A stretch of 35,421 nt of DNA, taken from the NCBI GenBank assembly GCA_015066925.1, contig SVNL01000009.1, forward strand, positions 1 to 35,421, written 5' to 3'. This stretch comes from Ruminococcus sp. GTDB taxonomy: Bacteria > Bacillota > Clostridia > Oscillospirales > Ruminococcaceae. Positions 24,723 through 34,182 of this stretch are shown here, one piece after another. The translations under genes were made by a program, and so were the position numbers. The notes beneath the pieces were generated by a model. That model was given only the letters and a program-made list of their open reading frames with translations. It was not told the DNA's origin and ran no database searches. The first letter of the stretch is position 1. Every line of letters begins with the position of its first letter.

Positions 24723-27470
24723 ATGAAAATGGTTAAATCTAAATTTTCAAAACTCAAGGCTGCTCTTGTAAGCGGAATTCTCGCCGTTTCTGCAATTGCA
24801 ACCCCATTCCCTACTGCTGCGCCTTCTCTCGAGGTTGATGCGGCTGCAAGCGATAACTACGCTAGACTTTTACAGTATTCTCTTTACTTCTATGACGCTA
24901 ATATGTGTGGTAAGGAGGTTGACTCAAAGTCAGCTATTACATGGAGAGGCAACTGCCATACTGACGATGAAATACAGGGCGGTTACCACGACGCAGGTGA
25001 CCACGCAATGTTTGGTCTTCCACAGGGCTTTACAGCTTCTGTTCTCGGATGGAGCTACTATGAATTCAAGGATGCTTATCAAAAAACAGGTCAGGCTGAC
25101 CACCTTGAGCTGATTCTTGATCATTTCTGTGAATTCTTCAAGAACTCAACAAAACTCAGCGGAAATTCTGTTTCAAACTTCCTCTATCAGAAGGGCGACG
25201 GTAATGAAGACCATGGCTACTGGGGTGCTCCTGAACTTCAGCCGGCAGGAAGAAAGATGTTCTGGACATCAAACAGCGCAAGTGATATAGCTGCTGACTA
25301 CGCTGCTGCTCTTGCACTTAACTACATAAACTTCGGCGATTCAGAAGACCTTAAATACGCTGAGGCTCTTTACAACTTCTCAACACAGCACAATAAGTGC
25401 GAATCAAACGGTCCTACAGGCTTCTATCTTGCAACTGGATGTTCTCCTGTAGACGAACAGGCTAATGCTGCAGGCTGGCTTTACCTCGCTACAAAGAACG
25501 AAAAGTATAAAAATGACTGTGCTAGCAAGCAGACTCAGTATCTTGGCTGGTGCGACGGCTGGGATAACAGAGGTCTTGGCGCAGCTTGCGTATACGCTCA
25601 TATTACAGGCGACTGGAGCAAGGTTAACAGCTTCCTCAGCGGCTATACAAACAACAGCAGTTATCTTTGTATGGATAACTGGGGCAGTGCTAGACTTAAC
25701 TGCTCAATGCAGATGTCAGCTCTCGTAGCTACAAAGAATTCAAGTGCAAACCATGCTAACTGGGCTAAAGGCCAGATGAATTACATCCTCGGCGATAACC
25801 CATTCAATACATGCTTTGTAACAGGCTTCGCTTCAAACTCAGCTAAGAATACTCACCACAGAGCAGCTTCAGGTTATCAGGGTTACTCTGACGGTATGAG
25901 TGAACATACAACTACATACCATCCAACAAACGGTAAAACTCTTATCGGTGCTCTTACAGGTGGTCCTAACAAGGCTGGTCAGTACTCTGACGTTCTCAAC
26001 GACTACCAGTGCAACGAGGTTGCTATTGACTATAATGCAGGTCTTGTAGGTGCTGCTGCAGGTCTTTACTCAATCTTCGGCGGTTCAGGTACAGTTGATA
26101 CTTCTATTACAGGTGTTGACAAGATCTACAGCGCTGGTATCCCTCCAACAACAACAGAACCTCCTAAGCAGACAACAGCTCCACATCAGCAGACAACAAA
26201 GCCTATCGTTGTAACTACAACCAAGGCTCCTTCTGTATCAGGTTCAAACGGTTCATATACACTTAAACTCAATCAGGACATCGTTTACAAAAATCTTCCT
26301 GAGAATGACAAGATGATCGGTTGGGAATGGTCTGAATTCGATATTCCTGCAGGCGAAAAGCCTTCAAAGGTTGAAATCAAGATCTCTGCTTCAGGCAATA
26401 TCGGTAAGTGGGAAGGTGCTTTCGGTTCTTCAACAAGCAAATCACCTGATTACTGGACACAGACAGATGATATGTCTAAGACAATTTCTTCTAACTCAGG
26501 TACAATCACATGGGATATTGACTCAGCTGACGCTTCTATCATTCAGCTCCAGTACGGCGGAGAACTCAAATGGGGTATCTGGTGGATTGACTGTAACTCA
26601 TTTACAATTGATGAAATCACTGTTTATACATCAGGCAGTTCTGCATCAACTACAGCACCAAAGGCAACTACAACAAAGAAAATAACTACTACTACACCTA
26701 AGAATTCAAGTTCACCAAGCGAATCAGGTGTATACGAGCTTAAACTTAATCAGGATATCGTTTATAAAAATCTTCCTGAGAATGACAAGATGATCGGTTG
26801 GGAATGGTCTGAATTCGGTATTCCTGCAGGCGAAACACCAAAGAAGGTAGAAATCAACATTTCTGCTTCAGGCAATATCGGTAAGTGGGAAGGTGCTTTC
26901 GGTTCTTCAACAAGCAAGGCTCCTGACTACTGGTTGCAGACAGATGATATGTCTAAGACAATTTCTTCTAACTCAGGCACAATCACATGGAATATTGATT
27001 CTTCTGACGCTTCTCTCATCCAGCTTAAATACGGCGGAGAACTAAAGTGGGGTATCTGGTGGATCGACTGTAACTCATTTACAATTGATTCAATCAAGGT
27101 TTATACTTCAGGTTCTACTTCAAGCATAACTACAACTACTACAAAGAAAGTAACTACTACTCAGAAGGTTACTACAACAAAGAAGGTAACTACAACAAAG
27201 AAAGTAACTACAACTACAAAGCCTACTACTACAGCAAAACCTGTACCTTCAGTTACTAAGGCAGGCGACGCTAACGGAAACGGTAGTGTTGATATTGCAG
27301 ACGCAGTTCTCATTAAATGTTACATCCTCAACCCAAGCAAGTATAGTATTTCTTCACAGGGTAAGGCTAACGCTGACGTTCAAGGAAACGGAAACGGTAT
27401 AAATTTTCAAGATGCTCTTGCAATTCAGAAATTTATACTCGGTGATATTAAATCACTTCCTGTAAACTAA
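24723..27470 (+). CDS. Cellulosomal GH9 endoglucanase with two CBM-like modules and dockerin
   Basis: This 915-aa secreted glycoside hydrolase family 9 cellulase has a signal peptide (about 1-42) and a GH9 catalytic domain (about 44-475). The YHDAGDH motif (D90, D93) provides the base, HHR is at 378-380, and NEVAIDYNAG has acid Glu432. Three Thr/Pro-rich linkers separate two near-identical modules of about 130 aa (about 510-640 and 668-797; shared GWEWSEF and WGIWWIDCNSF). These look like carbohydrate-binding modules, perhaps the CBM79 type; the family assignment is tentative. A type I dockerin (about 850-915) attaches it to a cohesin. ATG 24723 is chosen for AAAGGAAG upstream; GTG 24696 lacks an RBS. 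Confidence 0.95.
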   Translation: MKMVKSKFSKLKAALVSGILAVSAIATPFPTAAPSLEVDAAASDNYARLLQYSLYFYDANMCGKEVDSKSAITWRGNCHTDDEIQGGYHDAGDHAMFGLPQGFTASVLGWSYYEFKDAYQKTGQADHLELILDHFCEFFKNSTKLSGNSVSNFLYQKGDGNEDHGYWGAPELQPAGRKMFWTSNSASDIAADYAAALALNYINFGDSEDLKYAEALYNFSTQHNKCESNGPTGFYLATGCSPVDEQANAAGWLYLATKNEKYKNDCASKQTQYLGWCDGWDNRGLGAACVYAHITGDWSKVNSFLSGYTNNSSYLCMDNWGSARLNCSMQMSALVATKNSSANHANWAKGQMNYILGDNPFNTCFVTGFASNSAKNTHHRAASGYQGYSDGMSEHTTTYHPTNGKTLIGALTGGPNKAGQYSDVLNDYQCNEVAIDYNAGLVGAAAGLYSIFGGSGTVDTSITGVDKIYSAGIPPTTTEPPKQTTAPHQQTTKPIVVTTTKAPSVSGSNGSYTLKLNQDIVYKNLPENDKMIGWEWSEFDIPAGEKPSKVEIKISASGNIGKWEGAFGSSTSKSPDYWTQTDDMSKTISSNSGTITWDIDSADASIIQLQYGGELKWGIWWIDCNSFTIDEITVYTSGSSASTTAPKATTTKKITTTTPKNSSSPSESGVYELKLNQDIVYKNLPENDKMIGWEWSEFGIPAGETPKKVEINISASGNIGKWEGAFGSSTSKAPDYWLQTDDMSKTISSNSGTITWNIDSSDASLIQLKYGGELKWGIWWIDCNSFTIDSIKVYTSGSTSSITTTTTKKVTTTQKVTTTKKVTTTKKVTTTTKPTTTAKPVPSVTKAGDANGNGSVDIADAVLIKCYILNPSKYSISSQGKANADVQGNGNGINFQDALAIQKFILGDIKSLPVN

Positions 27471-27479
27471 TATTAATAA

Positions 27480-27519
27480 ACGGCTATTAAGCTTAATGCT
27501 TAATAGCCGTTCTTTTTTT
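27480..27519 (+). terminator. Terminator of the GH9 gene
   Basis: ACGGCTATTAAGC (27480-27492) pairs with GCTTAATAGCCGT (27498-27510), followed by TCTTTTTTT. It lies between convergent genes and ends 1 nt before the second MATE gene's stop region. Confidence 0.92.
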
Positions 27520-27520
27520 A

Positions 27521-28879
27521 TCAACTTACAAGATTGCTTATCCATACTCCTTTGCGTATAAGAATATATCCGACCGTTACCTTAATTATATCAAGTGCCT
27601 GAATTACAGCATAGACAATCAGTATCGGAAATGGAGTAAAGTAACATAAAACTGCTGCTGTAGGAAGAGATATAATCCACGAGAATACGCTGTCAAAAAG
27701 GAATGTAACAAGAGTTTTTCCTCCTGAACGTAACGTGAAATAAAGAGCATTAAGATATCCCTGAACAGGAAAAAATACTGCTGTTATCACAATAAATCCT
27801 GTGCCATATTTCTTTACAGTTTCCGTTGTTTCATACGCCTCAGGAAAAACACCTGATATTGCAACAAGTATTACTGTAAGCCCGAAACAAATTATTCCTG
27901 TAAATTTCATAAGGCTAAATGCGTCTTTCTGTGCCTCTTTATACCTTGACGCACCAAGCTGCTGACCTATAAGTATTCCTACTGCATTTCCAAGTGCTAC
28001 AAATACTACATTGAGCATATTGCAGATTGTATTTGAAATATTAAGTCCTGCAACAACCTCAAGTCCTCTTATAGAGTAACATTGAGTTAACGCAGCAATT
28101 CCTGCCGCCCACAAAAACTCATTGAAAAATATAGGTGTTCCTTTTTTAAGCATTTTAACACATATTTCGCGCGGTATGAGCAAGGTTTTATACACACCTT
28201 TAAGAAAAGAGTGCCGCTTTCTGTTAAGATTTGCCCATACAATTACCACAAGCATCTCTACAATTCTTGCGGCAACAGTAGCAATTGCTGCACCCTTAAC
28301 TCCCATTTTTGGAAAACCGAAATTACCGTATATAAGGCAGTAGTTTAATACAATATCAACCGCTACAGAAGCTATTCCCGCTATCATTGGATTTATACTA
28401 TCCCCTGCTTCACGAAGACTTCCGGCATAAATTTGTGTTATAACAAACGGAAGCATTCCTAATATCATAATATCAAGATAAATATGTGCCTGTTCGATTG
28501 TAAGTACTTTATCAAGCGTTTCACTCTCACCATGCAGATAAAGACCTATCAAAAAGTCGCTTCCGAACGAAAATGCAAGTATTCCAAATAACAAACAGAA
28601 TAACCCTACCCAATGCTTTAGACGGAATGTGCTTCTGAATCCATCGGTATTACCTTGACCATAAAATTGTGCACCATATATTCCCGGACCGGACATTCCT
28701 CCAAATATTGCCAGATTAAATACAAACATAAGCTGTCCTACAATTGACACAGCTGTCATGGATTCTGTTCCAAGACTTCCTACCATTATATTATCAACAA
28801 GTACAACGGCATTGGTTATACCATTTTGTATCATCATAGGTACAGCAAGACGTAATGCTCGTTTATATATACTATTCAT
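27521..28879 (-). CDS. MATE-family efflux transporter (second)
   Basis: This 452-aa transporter has about 12 membrane helices. The N-terminus MNSIYKRALRLAVPMMIQNGITNAVVLVDNIMVG is typical of MATE proteins, and GNTDGFR and LRSGGKT occur in loops. It is distinct from the MATE protein at 19097 and probably has a different substrate. ATG 28879 is chosen because GGAGG lies 5 nt upstream; the in-frame extension to 28921 crosses the dyad at 28896-28928. Confidence 0.92.
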   Translation of the reverse strand: MNSIYKRALRLAVPMMIQNGITNAVVLVDNIMVGSLGTESMTAVSIVGQLMFVFNLAIFGGMSGPGIYGAQFYGQGNTDGFRSTFRLKHWVGLFCLLFGILAFSFGSDFLIGLYLHGESETLDKVLTIEQAHIYLDIMILGMLPFVITQIYAGSLREAGDSINPMIAGIASVAVDIVLNYCLIYGNFGFPKMGVKGAAIATVAARIVEMLVVIVWANLNRKRHSFLKGVYKTLLIPREICVKMLKKGTPIFFNEFLWAAGIAALTQCYSIRGLEVVAGLNISNTICNMLNVVFVALGNAVGILIGQQLGASRYKEAQKDAFSLMKFTGIICFGLTVILVAISGVFPEAYETTETVKKYGTGFIVITAVFFPVQGYLNALYFTLRSGGKTLVTFLFDSVFSWIISLPTAAVLCYFTPFPILIVYAVIQALDIIKVTVGYILIRKGVWISNLVS

Positions 28880-28895
28880 TTTTCCTCCATAAATA

Positions 28896-28928
28896 AAATC
28901 AGTCACAATATTATATTGCAACTGATTT
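28896..28928. promoter_or_regulatory. Dyad upstream of second MATE gene
   Basis: AAATCAGT (28896-28903) and ACTGATTT (28921-28928) enclose an inner CAATAT/ATATTG dyad. On the minus strand it contains TATAAT and is followed by TTTATTTAT. It may be a terminator for the GT2 gene, an operator for the MATE gene, or both. Confidence 0.45.
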
Positions 28929-28939
28929 AATGCTTTCTA

Positions 28940-29917
28940 TTAAGTATTGTCTTTTTCTTCGGCATTATTTATAAATTCTGCCACTATATATCTCGGGCGC
29001 TGTTTTACCTCAGCATAAATTTTTCCGACATATTCTCCGATTATGCCAAGACATAAAATCTGCAAGCCGCCTATAAACCATATAGAACAAATTGTACTTG
29101 ACCATCCAAGCTCAGCCGCACCGAGAAATTTCGCTGCAAATGCCCATATAAATGCTATTACGCTCAGAAATACCATTATAAAACCGATGCTTGTAATAAT
29201 TTTAAGCGGCTTTACGCTGAATGATGTTATACCATTCATAGCAAATGCAAGCATTTTTTTCAGTGGATATTTACTTTCACCTGCAAAGCGCTCATTTCTT
29301 TCATAATAAACATTTGTGCTTTTATACCCGATAAGAGGAATCATTCCTCTTAAAAACAGATTTACTTCTTTGAAATTTTCAAGTTCCTTTAAAACAATCT
29401 TACTCATAAGGCGGAAATCAGCGTGATTATACACCACATCAGCTCCCATAACCTTCATAAACTTATAAAAGCCCTCCGCAGTAAAGCGTTTGAAAAATGT
29501 ATCAGTTGTTCGTGCACTTCTTACACCGTACACAACCTGATTACCCTTATAATACTCCTCGACCATAGCGTCGATAGCATTTATATCATCCTGAAGGTCA
29601 GCATCCATGGTAATAGCAATATCACAGATATCCTTCACAGTCATAAGACCTGCCAAAACAGCATTCTGATGTCCGCTGTTACGAGCAAGATTAATTCCTG
29701 AAAAGAACATCGGATTTTGTGAATGAAGCTCCTGAATTATCTGCCAGGTCTTATCCTTTGAGCCGTCGTTAACAAAAACAACTCGGCTCTGTTCTGAAAT
29801 AAGCTTTCTATCTATGAGAGATTCATATTTTGCTTTAAGCTGTTTGGCTGTTTCATTAAGAACTTCTTCTTCATTATAGCATGGAACAACCATATATAGA
29901 ATTTCCGGATTATTCAT
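28940..29917 (-). CDS. Polyprenyl-phosphate sugar transferase-type GT2
   Basis: This 325-aa family 2 glycosyltransferase of the DPM1/GtrB/ArnC type has an N-terminal GT-A fold (VVPCYNEEEVL, VNDGSKDKTW, and the DxD motif in TMDADLQDD at about 97-103). Two C-terminal helices follow (about 235-260 and 270-295, including GFIMVFLSVIAFIWAF), with an IGEYVGKIYAEVKQRPRYIV tail. Such enzymes transfer sugar from a nucleotide donor to a polyprenyl phosphate at the inner membrane face. ATG 29917 is chosen for GAGGAG 7 nt upstream. The polytopic protein 83 nt upstream is its likely partner. Confidence 0.9.
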   Translation of the reverse strand: MNNPEILYMVVPCYNEEEVLNETAKQLKAKYESLIDRKLISEQSRVVFVNDGSKDKTWQIIQELHSQNPMFFSGINLARNSGHQNAVLAGLMTVKDICDIAITMDADLQDDINAIDAMVEEYYKGNQVVYGVRSARTTDTFFKRFTAEGFYKFMKVMGADVVYNHADFRLMSKIVLKELENFKEVNLFLRGMIPLIGYKSTNVYYERNERFAGESKYPLKKMLAFAMNGITSFSVKPLKIITSIGFIMVFLSVIAFIWAFAAKFLGAAELGWSSTICSIWFIGGLQILCLGIIGEYVGKIYAEVKQRPRYIVAEFINNAEEKDNT

Positions 29918-30000
29918 ATTGTTTCTCCTCATGACGATTTTATACATATTAAAAGCTGTATTGACATATTCATAATGCAGATTTTTCACCTGATTTATTC

Positions 30001-32361
30001 TTATCTCCAGAATTCAAAAAGTCTTCCGAATTCAAGTACCTTAGCCTGACAAGCAACAATAAAATTATTCGTAGGCTCAATATAAGAATAAACCTGAATA
30101 AAGTTCATTATTACGCTCAAAACACCTGAAAAAATCATAAGATTATTGAGATGTTTTTTTAGACTGCTATTGCATTTATCGTATACAATAAAGCAAATTA
30201 TAAGAGCACCGAGAATGAACTGCCATGCAAAGTCAACACAGTATCTTGCAGCAAATCCACTCTCCCATATTGAAAACATAACAGCAAACGGACAAGCTAT
30301 ACAAACCGTAAATATCATCAGCGAATAAAGCTTTTTATCCTTACTGTCAGATAAGTTATAGGCTTGACGGAATTTTGAATAACCAATTATCGGAAGTGCT
30401 CTCCAAAGCAAGCCGAGTGCCGCACCTGTTGCAATAAAGTAATATCCCTGCTGGTTAAAATTAAGTGGGTAGCCACTTTCAAAGAAAGGAAATGCTTCTT
30501 TGAATGAAGGAAGTGTAAACAGGTAATTGAAAAATCCTATTGCCACAAAATGAGTATGATACTCTGCACGAGTAAAATCGTTGATTGTAAGTGAATACTG
30601 TATACCGAAATCAAACGGATTTCCAAAACGTGCATAATTATAAAGCATCTGCACAGAGCCTAAAATAACAAACGGAAGCAATGCACAACAGAAATAAGGT
30701 GAGTAATACTTAGCCTTTGAGCCTTTTTCATATGAAGCTTTTTTCTTTTTAAAGCCTGCATAAATGAACAGGAGCGATGCAATTGCATATATTGCCAGAG
30801 TCGGACGACTGAGTACGCCCATACTAAGACAAAATGCAGCTAATGCAATTCTGTAATTTTTAATTTTACCGTCGCCGATAACATTCGAACTAATCAGGAA
30901 GTATGCACCTGCGGTTGTAAATAAAAATCCTGAATTCTGTGCAATTTCATAGAAATTCGGTGTAAAATAGCAGAGGAAAACACCTGTTGACATCTGCATA
31001 ATTATAAATCCGATTAAAATAAGCGAAGCCGGTATCTTCTTAAAAAACTTATCTGCAAAGCAAAGATAAAATTTAGTAAGGAAGAAAATTCCAAGAACAC
31101 CAAAAAGCCATACTGCCCATACTGACGGAAAATAGTAGTCTGTAATAAGATGATAAGGCAAAAACAGCATTATTACAGGAGCAATTCCGTAATATGAATA
31201 GTATTCTCCTTCATAAAGCAAATGATCCCATGGATAGTAACCGATATCGTCACGCTGACTCCAGTCATAAGGATTATCAAGATTAACAAGCTCGTCATTA
31301 ATAGGTATATCAATAGTTGTTTTTCCGTTTTTTAAAGAATCAACCAGTTCCTGAGTAATCTGATTACCGCTTTCAGATTTAAAATCCTTTTCAAGACTAT
31401 GCTCAGGATCTGTAATTCTGAACATTGAAGTTACAAAAAGTGAAACCGCTATGAGTATTACTGTTATAAACCATATGCAGTTTTTAGAATCCTTTTTACA
31501 TTCTGAATATGCTCTGAAGAAAATCCTCTTAGATGAAAGAGCATATATGAAAAATGCAGTAACATAAAGCATTAAAAATCTTACAATCGAAAAACGAAGC
31601 ATTATCGGCTTATTGAGTGTAATACTCTTTATTTCGACATACTCGTCCGACTCAGTATCAAATGATATTCTTAAATCATACAGCTTTCCCGAAAAATTAC
31701 ACGGAACATTCTGACTGCGCTCATTTTTGTAAATAACATCTGCCCATGCAGGATTTATTCGATATGAACCTGAATTTGTTTCATCAGTAATATCAAAATG
31801 GAATGTTGTCAAACTTCTTTTGTCAGACATTCCATCTATTTCAATTGTTCCTACAGGAATATTCAACGCTTTGAACTCAAGTGAAGAATGACCACCATAA
31901 GCATTTTTTCCTGTATTCACATCAAAATTCTCAACATATGCCTGTGCAGGATTTAATGTCTTTACTTTATACTCCTTGCCAAGAAGGTGTGCTGAATTAA
32001 TATTGAACACAAATATTTCAAGTCCGATAGAAACCGTCAGCAAGCGAAGAGCAAAATAAGCTGTTTCAATAAATTTGGCAGGAATTTTATCTTTTAATGT
32101 CACTACCGCAAAAGTAACGGCACCAAGAATTATTCCAACAACAGAAACAAATCTGTAACCGCTTAAATCAATTACATTTGCAATTTCAAGTATAAAAGAA
32201 ATTACAGAAAACGTTGTACATCCACTTACAATATTCCTTGCAAATTTAGAAATCTTTTTAAAAACAACAGAGTCTTTTTTACTTGTAATTGAAAAAAGTG
32301 TAAGAGCAAGTGTAGCATATACAATAAAATTCAAAACAAAAAAAGCTAAACCAAATGTCAT
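30001..32361 (-). CDS. Large polytopic membrane protein, possible GT-C glycosyltransferase
   Basis: This 786-aa membrane protein has about four helices in the first 130 residues, an extracytoplasmic beta-rich domain (about 140-255), two helices, a second outer segment (about 320-385) and about eight further helices to the C-terminus. The layout (long first loops, many helices) resembles GT-C enzymes that use polyprenyl-phosphate sugars, but no clear catalytic motif is assigned. The outer segment with NPYDWSQRDDIGYYPWDHLLY is a candidate catalytic loop. GAGGTG precedes the ATG. It is probably in an operon with the GT2 gene, giving a donor-maker/transferase pair for wall or surface glycans. Confidence 0.7.
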   Translation of the reverse strand: MTFGLAFFVLNFIVYATLALTLFSITSKKDSVVFKKISKFARNIVSGCTTFSVISFILEIANVIDLSGYRFVSVVGIILGAVTFAVVTLKDKIPAKFIETAYFALRLLTVSIGLEIFVFNINSAHLLGKEYKVKTLNPAQAYVENFDVNTGKNAYGGHSSLEFKALNIPVGTIEIDGMSDKRSLTTFHFDITDETNSGSYRINPAWADVIYKNERSQNVPCNFSGKLYDLRISFDTESDEYVEIKSITLNKPIMLRFSIVRFLMLYVTAFFIYALSSKRIFFRAYSECKKDSKNCIWFITVILIAVSLFVTSMFRITDPEHSLEKDFKSESGNQITQELVDSLKNGKTTIDIPINDELVNLDNPYDWSQRDDIGYYPWDHLLYEGEYYSYYGIAPVIMLFLPYHLITDYYFPSVWAVWLFGVLGIFFLTKFYLCFADKFFKKIPASLILIGFIIMQMSTGVFLCYFTPNFYEIAQNSGFLFTTAGAYFLISSNVIGDGKIKNYRIALAAFCLSMGVLSRPTLAIYAIASLLFIYAGFKKKKASYEKGSKAKYYSPYFCCALLPFVILGSVQMLYNYARFGNPFDFGIQYSLTINDFTRAEYHTHFVAIGFFNYLFTLPSFKEAFPFFESGYPLNFNQQGYYFIATGAALGLLWRALPIIGYSKFRQAYNLSDSKDKKLYSLMIFTVCIACPFAVMFSIWESGFAARYCVDFAWQFILGALIICFIVYDKCNSSLKKHLNNLMIFSGVLSVIMNFIQVYSYIEPTNNFIVACQAKVLEFGRLFEFWR

Positions 32362-32390
32362 TATTTCACCTCAAATATCGCTATATACAT

Positions 32391-32418
32391 AAAAAACTCT
32401 AACTTCAATGTCAGAGTT
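32391..32418 (-). terminator. tRNA operon terminator
   Basis: On the minus strand AACTCT and AGAGTT arms (32413-32418, 32395-32400) form a stem followed by TTTT (32391-32394). It lies between tRNA-Ala and the polytopic membrane protein gene. Confidence 0.65.
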
Positions 32419-32427
32419 ACACTAATC

Positions 32428-32503
32428 TGGTGGAGTATAGGGGATTCGAACCCCTGACCCCCACACTGCCAGTGTGGTGCGCTCCCAACTGCGCTAATAC
32501 CCC
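32428..32503 (-). tRNA. tRNA-Ala (GGC)
   Basis: A 76-nt tRNA including an encoded CCA. The acceptor pairs GGGGTAT with ATACTCC (one G-T), the anticodon loop is CTGGCAG with anticodon GGC, and the T-loop TTCGAAT is normal. It lies 3 nt after tRNA-Ser. Confidence 0.95.
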
Positions 32504-32506
32504 TAT

Positions 32507-32597
32507 TGGCGGAGATGGTGGGATTCGAACCCACGGAGCGTGTTACCGCTCAAACGATTTCGAGTCGTTCTCGTTATGACCACTTCGATACATCTCC
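32507..32597 (-). tRNA. tRNA-Ser (CGA)
   Basis: A 91-nt tRNA with encoded CCA. The acceptor pairs GGAGATG with CATCTCC, the anticodon loop is CTCGAAA with anticodon CGA, and the long variable arm is typical of tRNA-Ser. It is the first gene of the tRNA transcript. Confidence 0.95.
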
Positions 32598-32610
32598 ATA
32601 CAACAAATCA

Positions 32611-32639
32611 ATTATATCACAAAACAAAATAAAAATCAA
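32611..32639 (-). promoter_or_regulatory. Promoter of the tRNA-Ser/tRNA-Ala unit
   Basis: Read on the minus strand: -35 TTGATT (32634-32639), 17-nt spacer, -10 TATAAT (32611-32616) with an upstream TGA. The predicted start is a few nt before the tRNA-Ser 5' end. Confidence 0.75.
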
Positions 32640-32699
32640 GAGAAAATATAAAAACCAACAAAAAATATGCATATATAACCACTCTTAACAAAACCGTAT

Positions 32700-33524
32700 C
32701 TATTTTTTATTAATAGTTACACATACGATTTCGGGGCGGTTAAAAATTCGAAACGGAATAACACTATTTCCTATTCCCCTGCTTATAATCATAGTTTTTC
32801 CATTCTTTTCAAAGACTCCCTCGGTATATTCGGGAAGGAAATACTGGTCGGGAGCTATTATCCCTTTATGTGTGAAAGGAATTCTCATCTGCCCTCCGTG
32901 AGCATGTCCTGATAGTACAAGGTCAATATCACAGCTGTTATATTCGTCCCAGAATTGCGGTTCATGAGCAAGAAGAAGTCTTAAACCTTCTTCATCTGTT
33001 TTCTCAAGAATACTATTCAGTGTAAAGCTTTCAAGAGAATCATCATCAAGACCTATAACAGAAATATTTTCGTCATTCAGCTTAACCGTTTTATTATCAA
33101 GGACGATTACTTCATTTTCCTCAAGTCCGTTTATAAGTTTGTTGTAATCATCATCTGACAGCCATTTTTCGTGATTTCCCGTTACAAAGTATACAGGAGC
33201 AATGTCTGTTATTTTCTTACAGAATCCAAGTGCATATTCAATATCCGTGTGATTACTGTCTACAAGGTCGCCTGTAAGTACAATTATATCAGGGTTACAT
33301 TCAGATATCTTACTTACAAGACGTTTACCATTTTTGCCCATTTTTTTATTATGCAAATCAGAAATCTGCACGATTTTAAATCCATCTGCTTCCTCTGAAA
33401 TCTTATCAGTTGTATAACTGTAATCCGTTATCTGTAAAGCATTATTTTCAAATTCAAGAAAAATTGCTGTAATTATAAAAATAATCGTAAAAATCAATAG
33501 TTTCTTTTTGTTTATACGTTTCAT
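32700..33524 (-). CDS. Membrane-anchored metallophosphoesterase (YkuE/YaeI-like)
   Basis: This 274-aa calcineurin-like phosphoesterase has one N-terminal signal-anchor helix (about 8-24). All metal-site motifs are present: QISDLHN (DxH), TGDLVD (GDxxD), VTGNHEKW (GNHE), LLAHEP and LSGHAHGGQ (GHxH). The family includes enzymes acting on membrane phospholipids such as lipid A precursors or UDP-diacylglucosamine-like substrates; the native substrate here is unknown. The start at 33524 has GGGAGA 5 nt upstream. A TTGACT/TAAACT promoter-like pair with an 18-nt spacer lies at 33542-33571. Confidence 0.9.
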   Translation of the reverse strand: MKRINKKKLLIFTIIFIITAIFLEFENNALQITDYSYTTDKISEEADGFKIVQISDLHNKKMGKNGKRLVSKISECNPDIIVLTGDLVDSNHTDIEYALGFCKKITDIAPVYFVTGNHEKWLSDDDYNKLINGLEENEVIVLDNKTVKLNDENISVIGLDDDSLESFTLNSILEKTDEEGLRLLLAHEPQFWDEYNSCDIDLVLSGHAHGGQMRIPFTHKGIIAPDQYFLPEYTEGVFEKNGKTMIISRGIGNSVIPFRIFNRPEIVCVTINKK

Positions 33525-33541
33525 TGTTATCTCCCATAAAT

Positions 33542-33571
33542 AGTTTATTAAAACGCAATCCCGACAGTCAA
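33542..33571 (-). promoter_or_regulatory. Probable promoter of the metallophosphoesterase gene
   Basis: Read on the minus strand: -35 TTGACT (33566-33571), 18-nt spacer, -10 TAAACT (33542-33547). The leader is short. Confidence 0.5.
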
Positions 33572-33654
33572 AAAATATTCTATTTTATAATAAAATCAGA
33601 ATAGATAAAATCACCACCTCTGTCGGATTTAAGCTTCTGACAAAGAGTCTGATA

Positions 33655-34086
33655 TTATTTTCGTAATCCAGCAAATAATTTTGCTGTTTTCATTCGTTTT
33701 TCCAGCTTATCAAGGCAACTGTGAACATCATTTTCAATAAATCGTATAAGTTCTTGATATAGATTATCTATATCTGTTTGTTGTGTAATATTCCACCAAA
33801 TATCTTTATGATATTTCGATGAAACACATGCAGGACGTTCACGTATAAGGCAGTCATATTCCTTGAATTTTAAATTCAGCGTATCACTCTTACTACAATC
33901 ATAAACTCCGACGTTGATTGTAAAACTGAGATTATCTTTCGTATTATATCTACTCTTTTGAAAGTTAACAATCCTTGCAATTCCATTTTTTTGAAACAGC
34001 CGAAAGTTTGCACCATCTTTTTTATAACCAAGTGGTTTGAATAATTCAAACAGACGTTTAAGTAGTTCTTTATATTTTTCATCCAT
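33655..34086 (-). CDS. DUF4304-domain protein
   Basis: This 143-aa protein resembles DUF4304: FKPLGYKKDGANFRLFQKNGIARIVNFQKSRY, then SFTINVGVYD. It is a small cytosolic protein of unknown function often found as an isolated gene. The start is probably ATG 34086, although the AAGGAG site is about 13 nt upstream, a little far. The longer ORF begins at a GTG at 34113 without a good RBS. Its downstream region (33525-33654) has only a weak, imperfect hairpin. Confidence 0.75.
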   Translation of the reverse strand: MDEKYKELLKRLFELFKPLGYKKDGANFRLFQKNGIARIVNFQKSRYNTKDNLSFTINVGVYDCSKSDTLNLKFKEYDCLIRERPACVSSKYHKDIWWNITQQTDIDNLYQELIRFIENDVHSCLDKLEKRMKTAKLFAGLRK

Positions 34087-34182
34087 TGCTATGAAACATC
34101 TCCTTTTAAGCACTATGTTTTATGAAAAACTACCATTTTTTCCCATGATTCCTTCTCATTCACAGTAGAAACACTTATATTA

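Noticed and set aside
32506-32688. 60-aa ORF on the plus strand over tRNA-Ser
   Set aside because: It overlaps a clear minus-strand tRNA and is an artefact of translating tRNA sequence.
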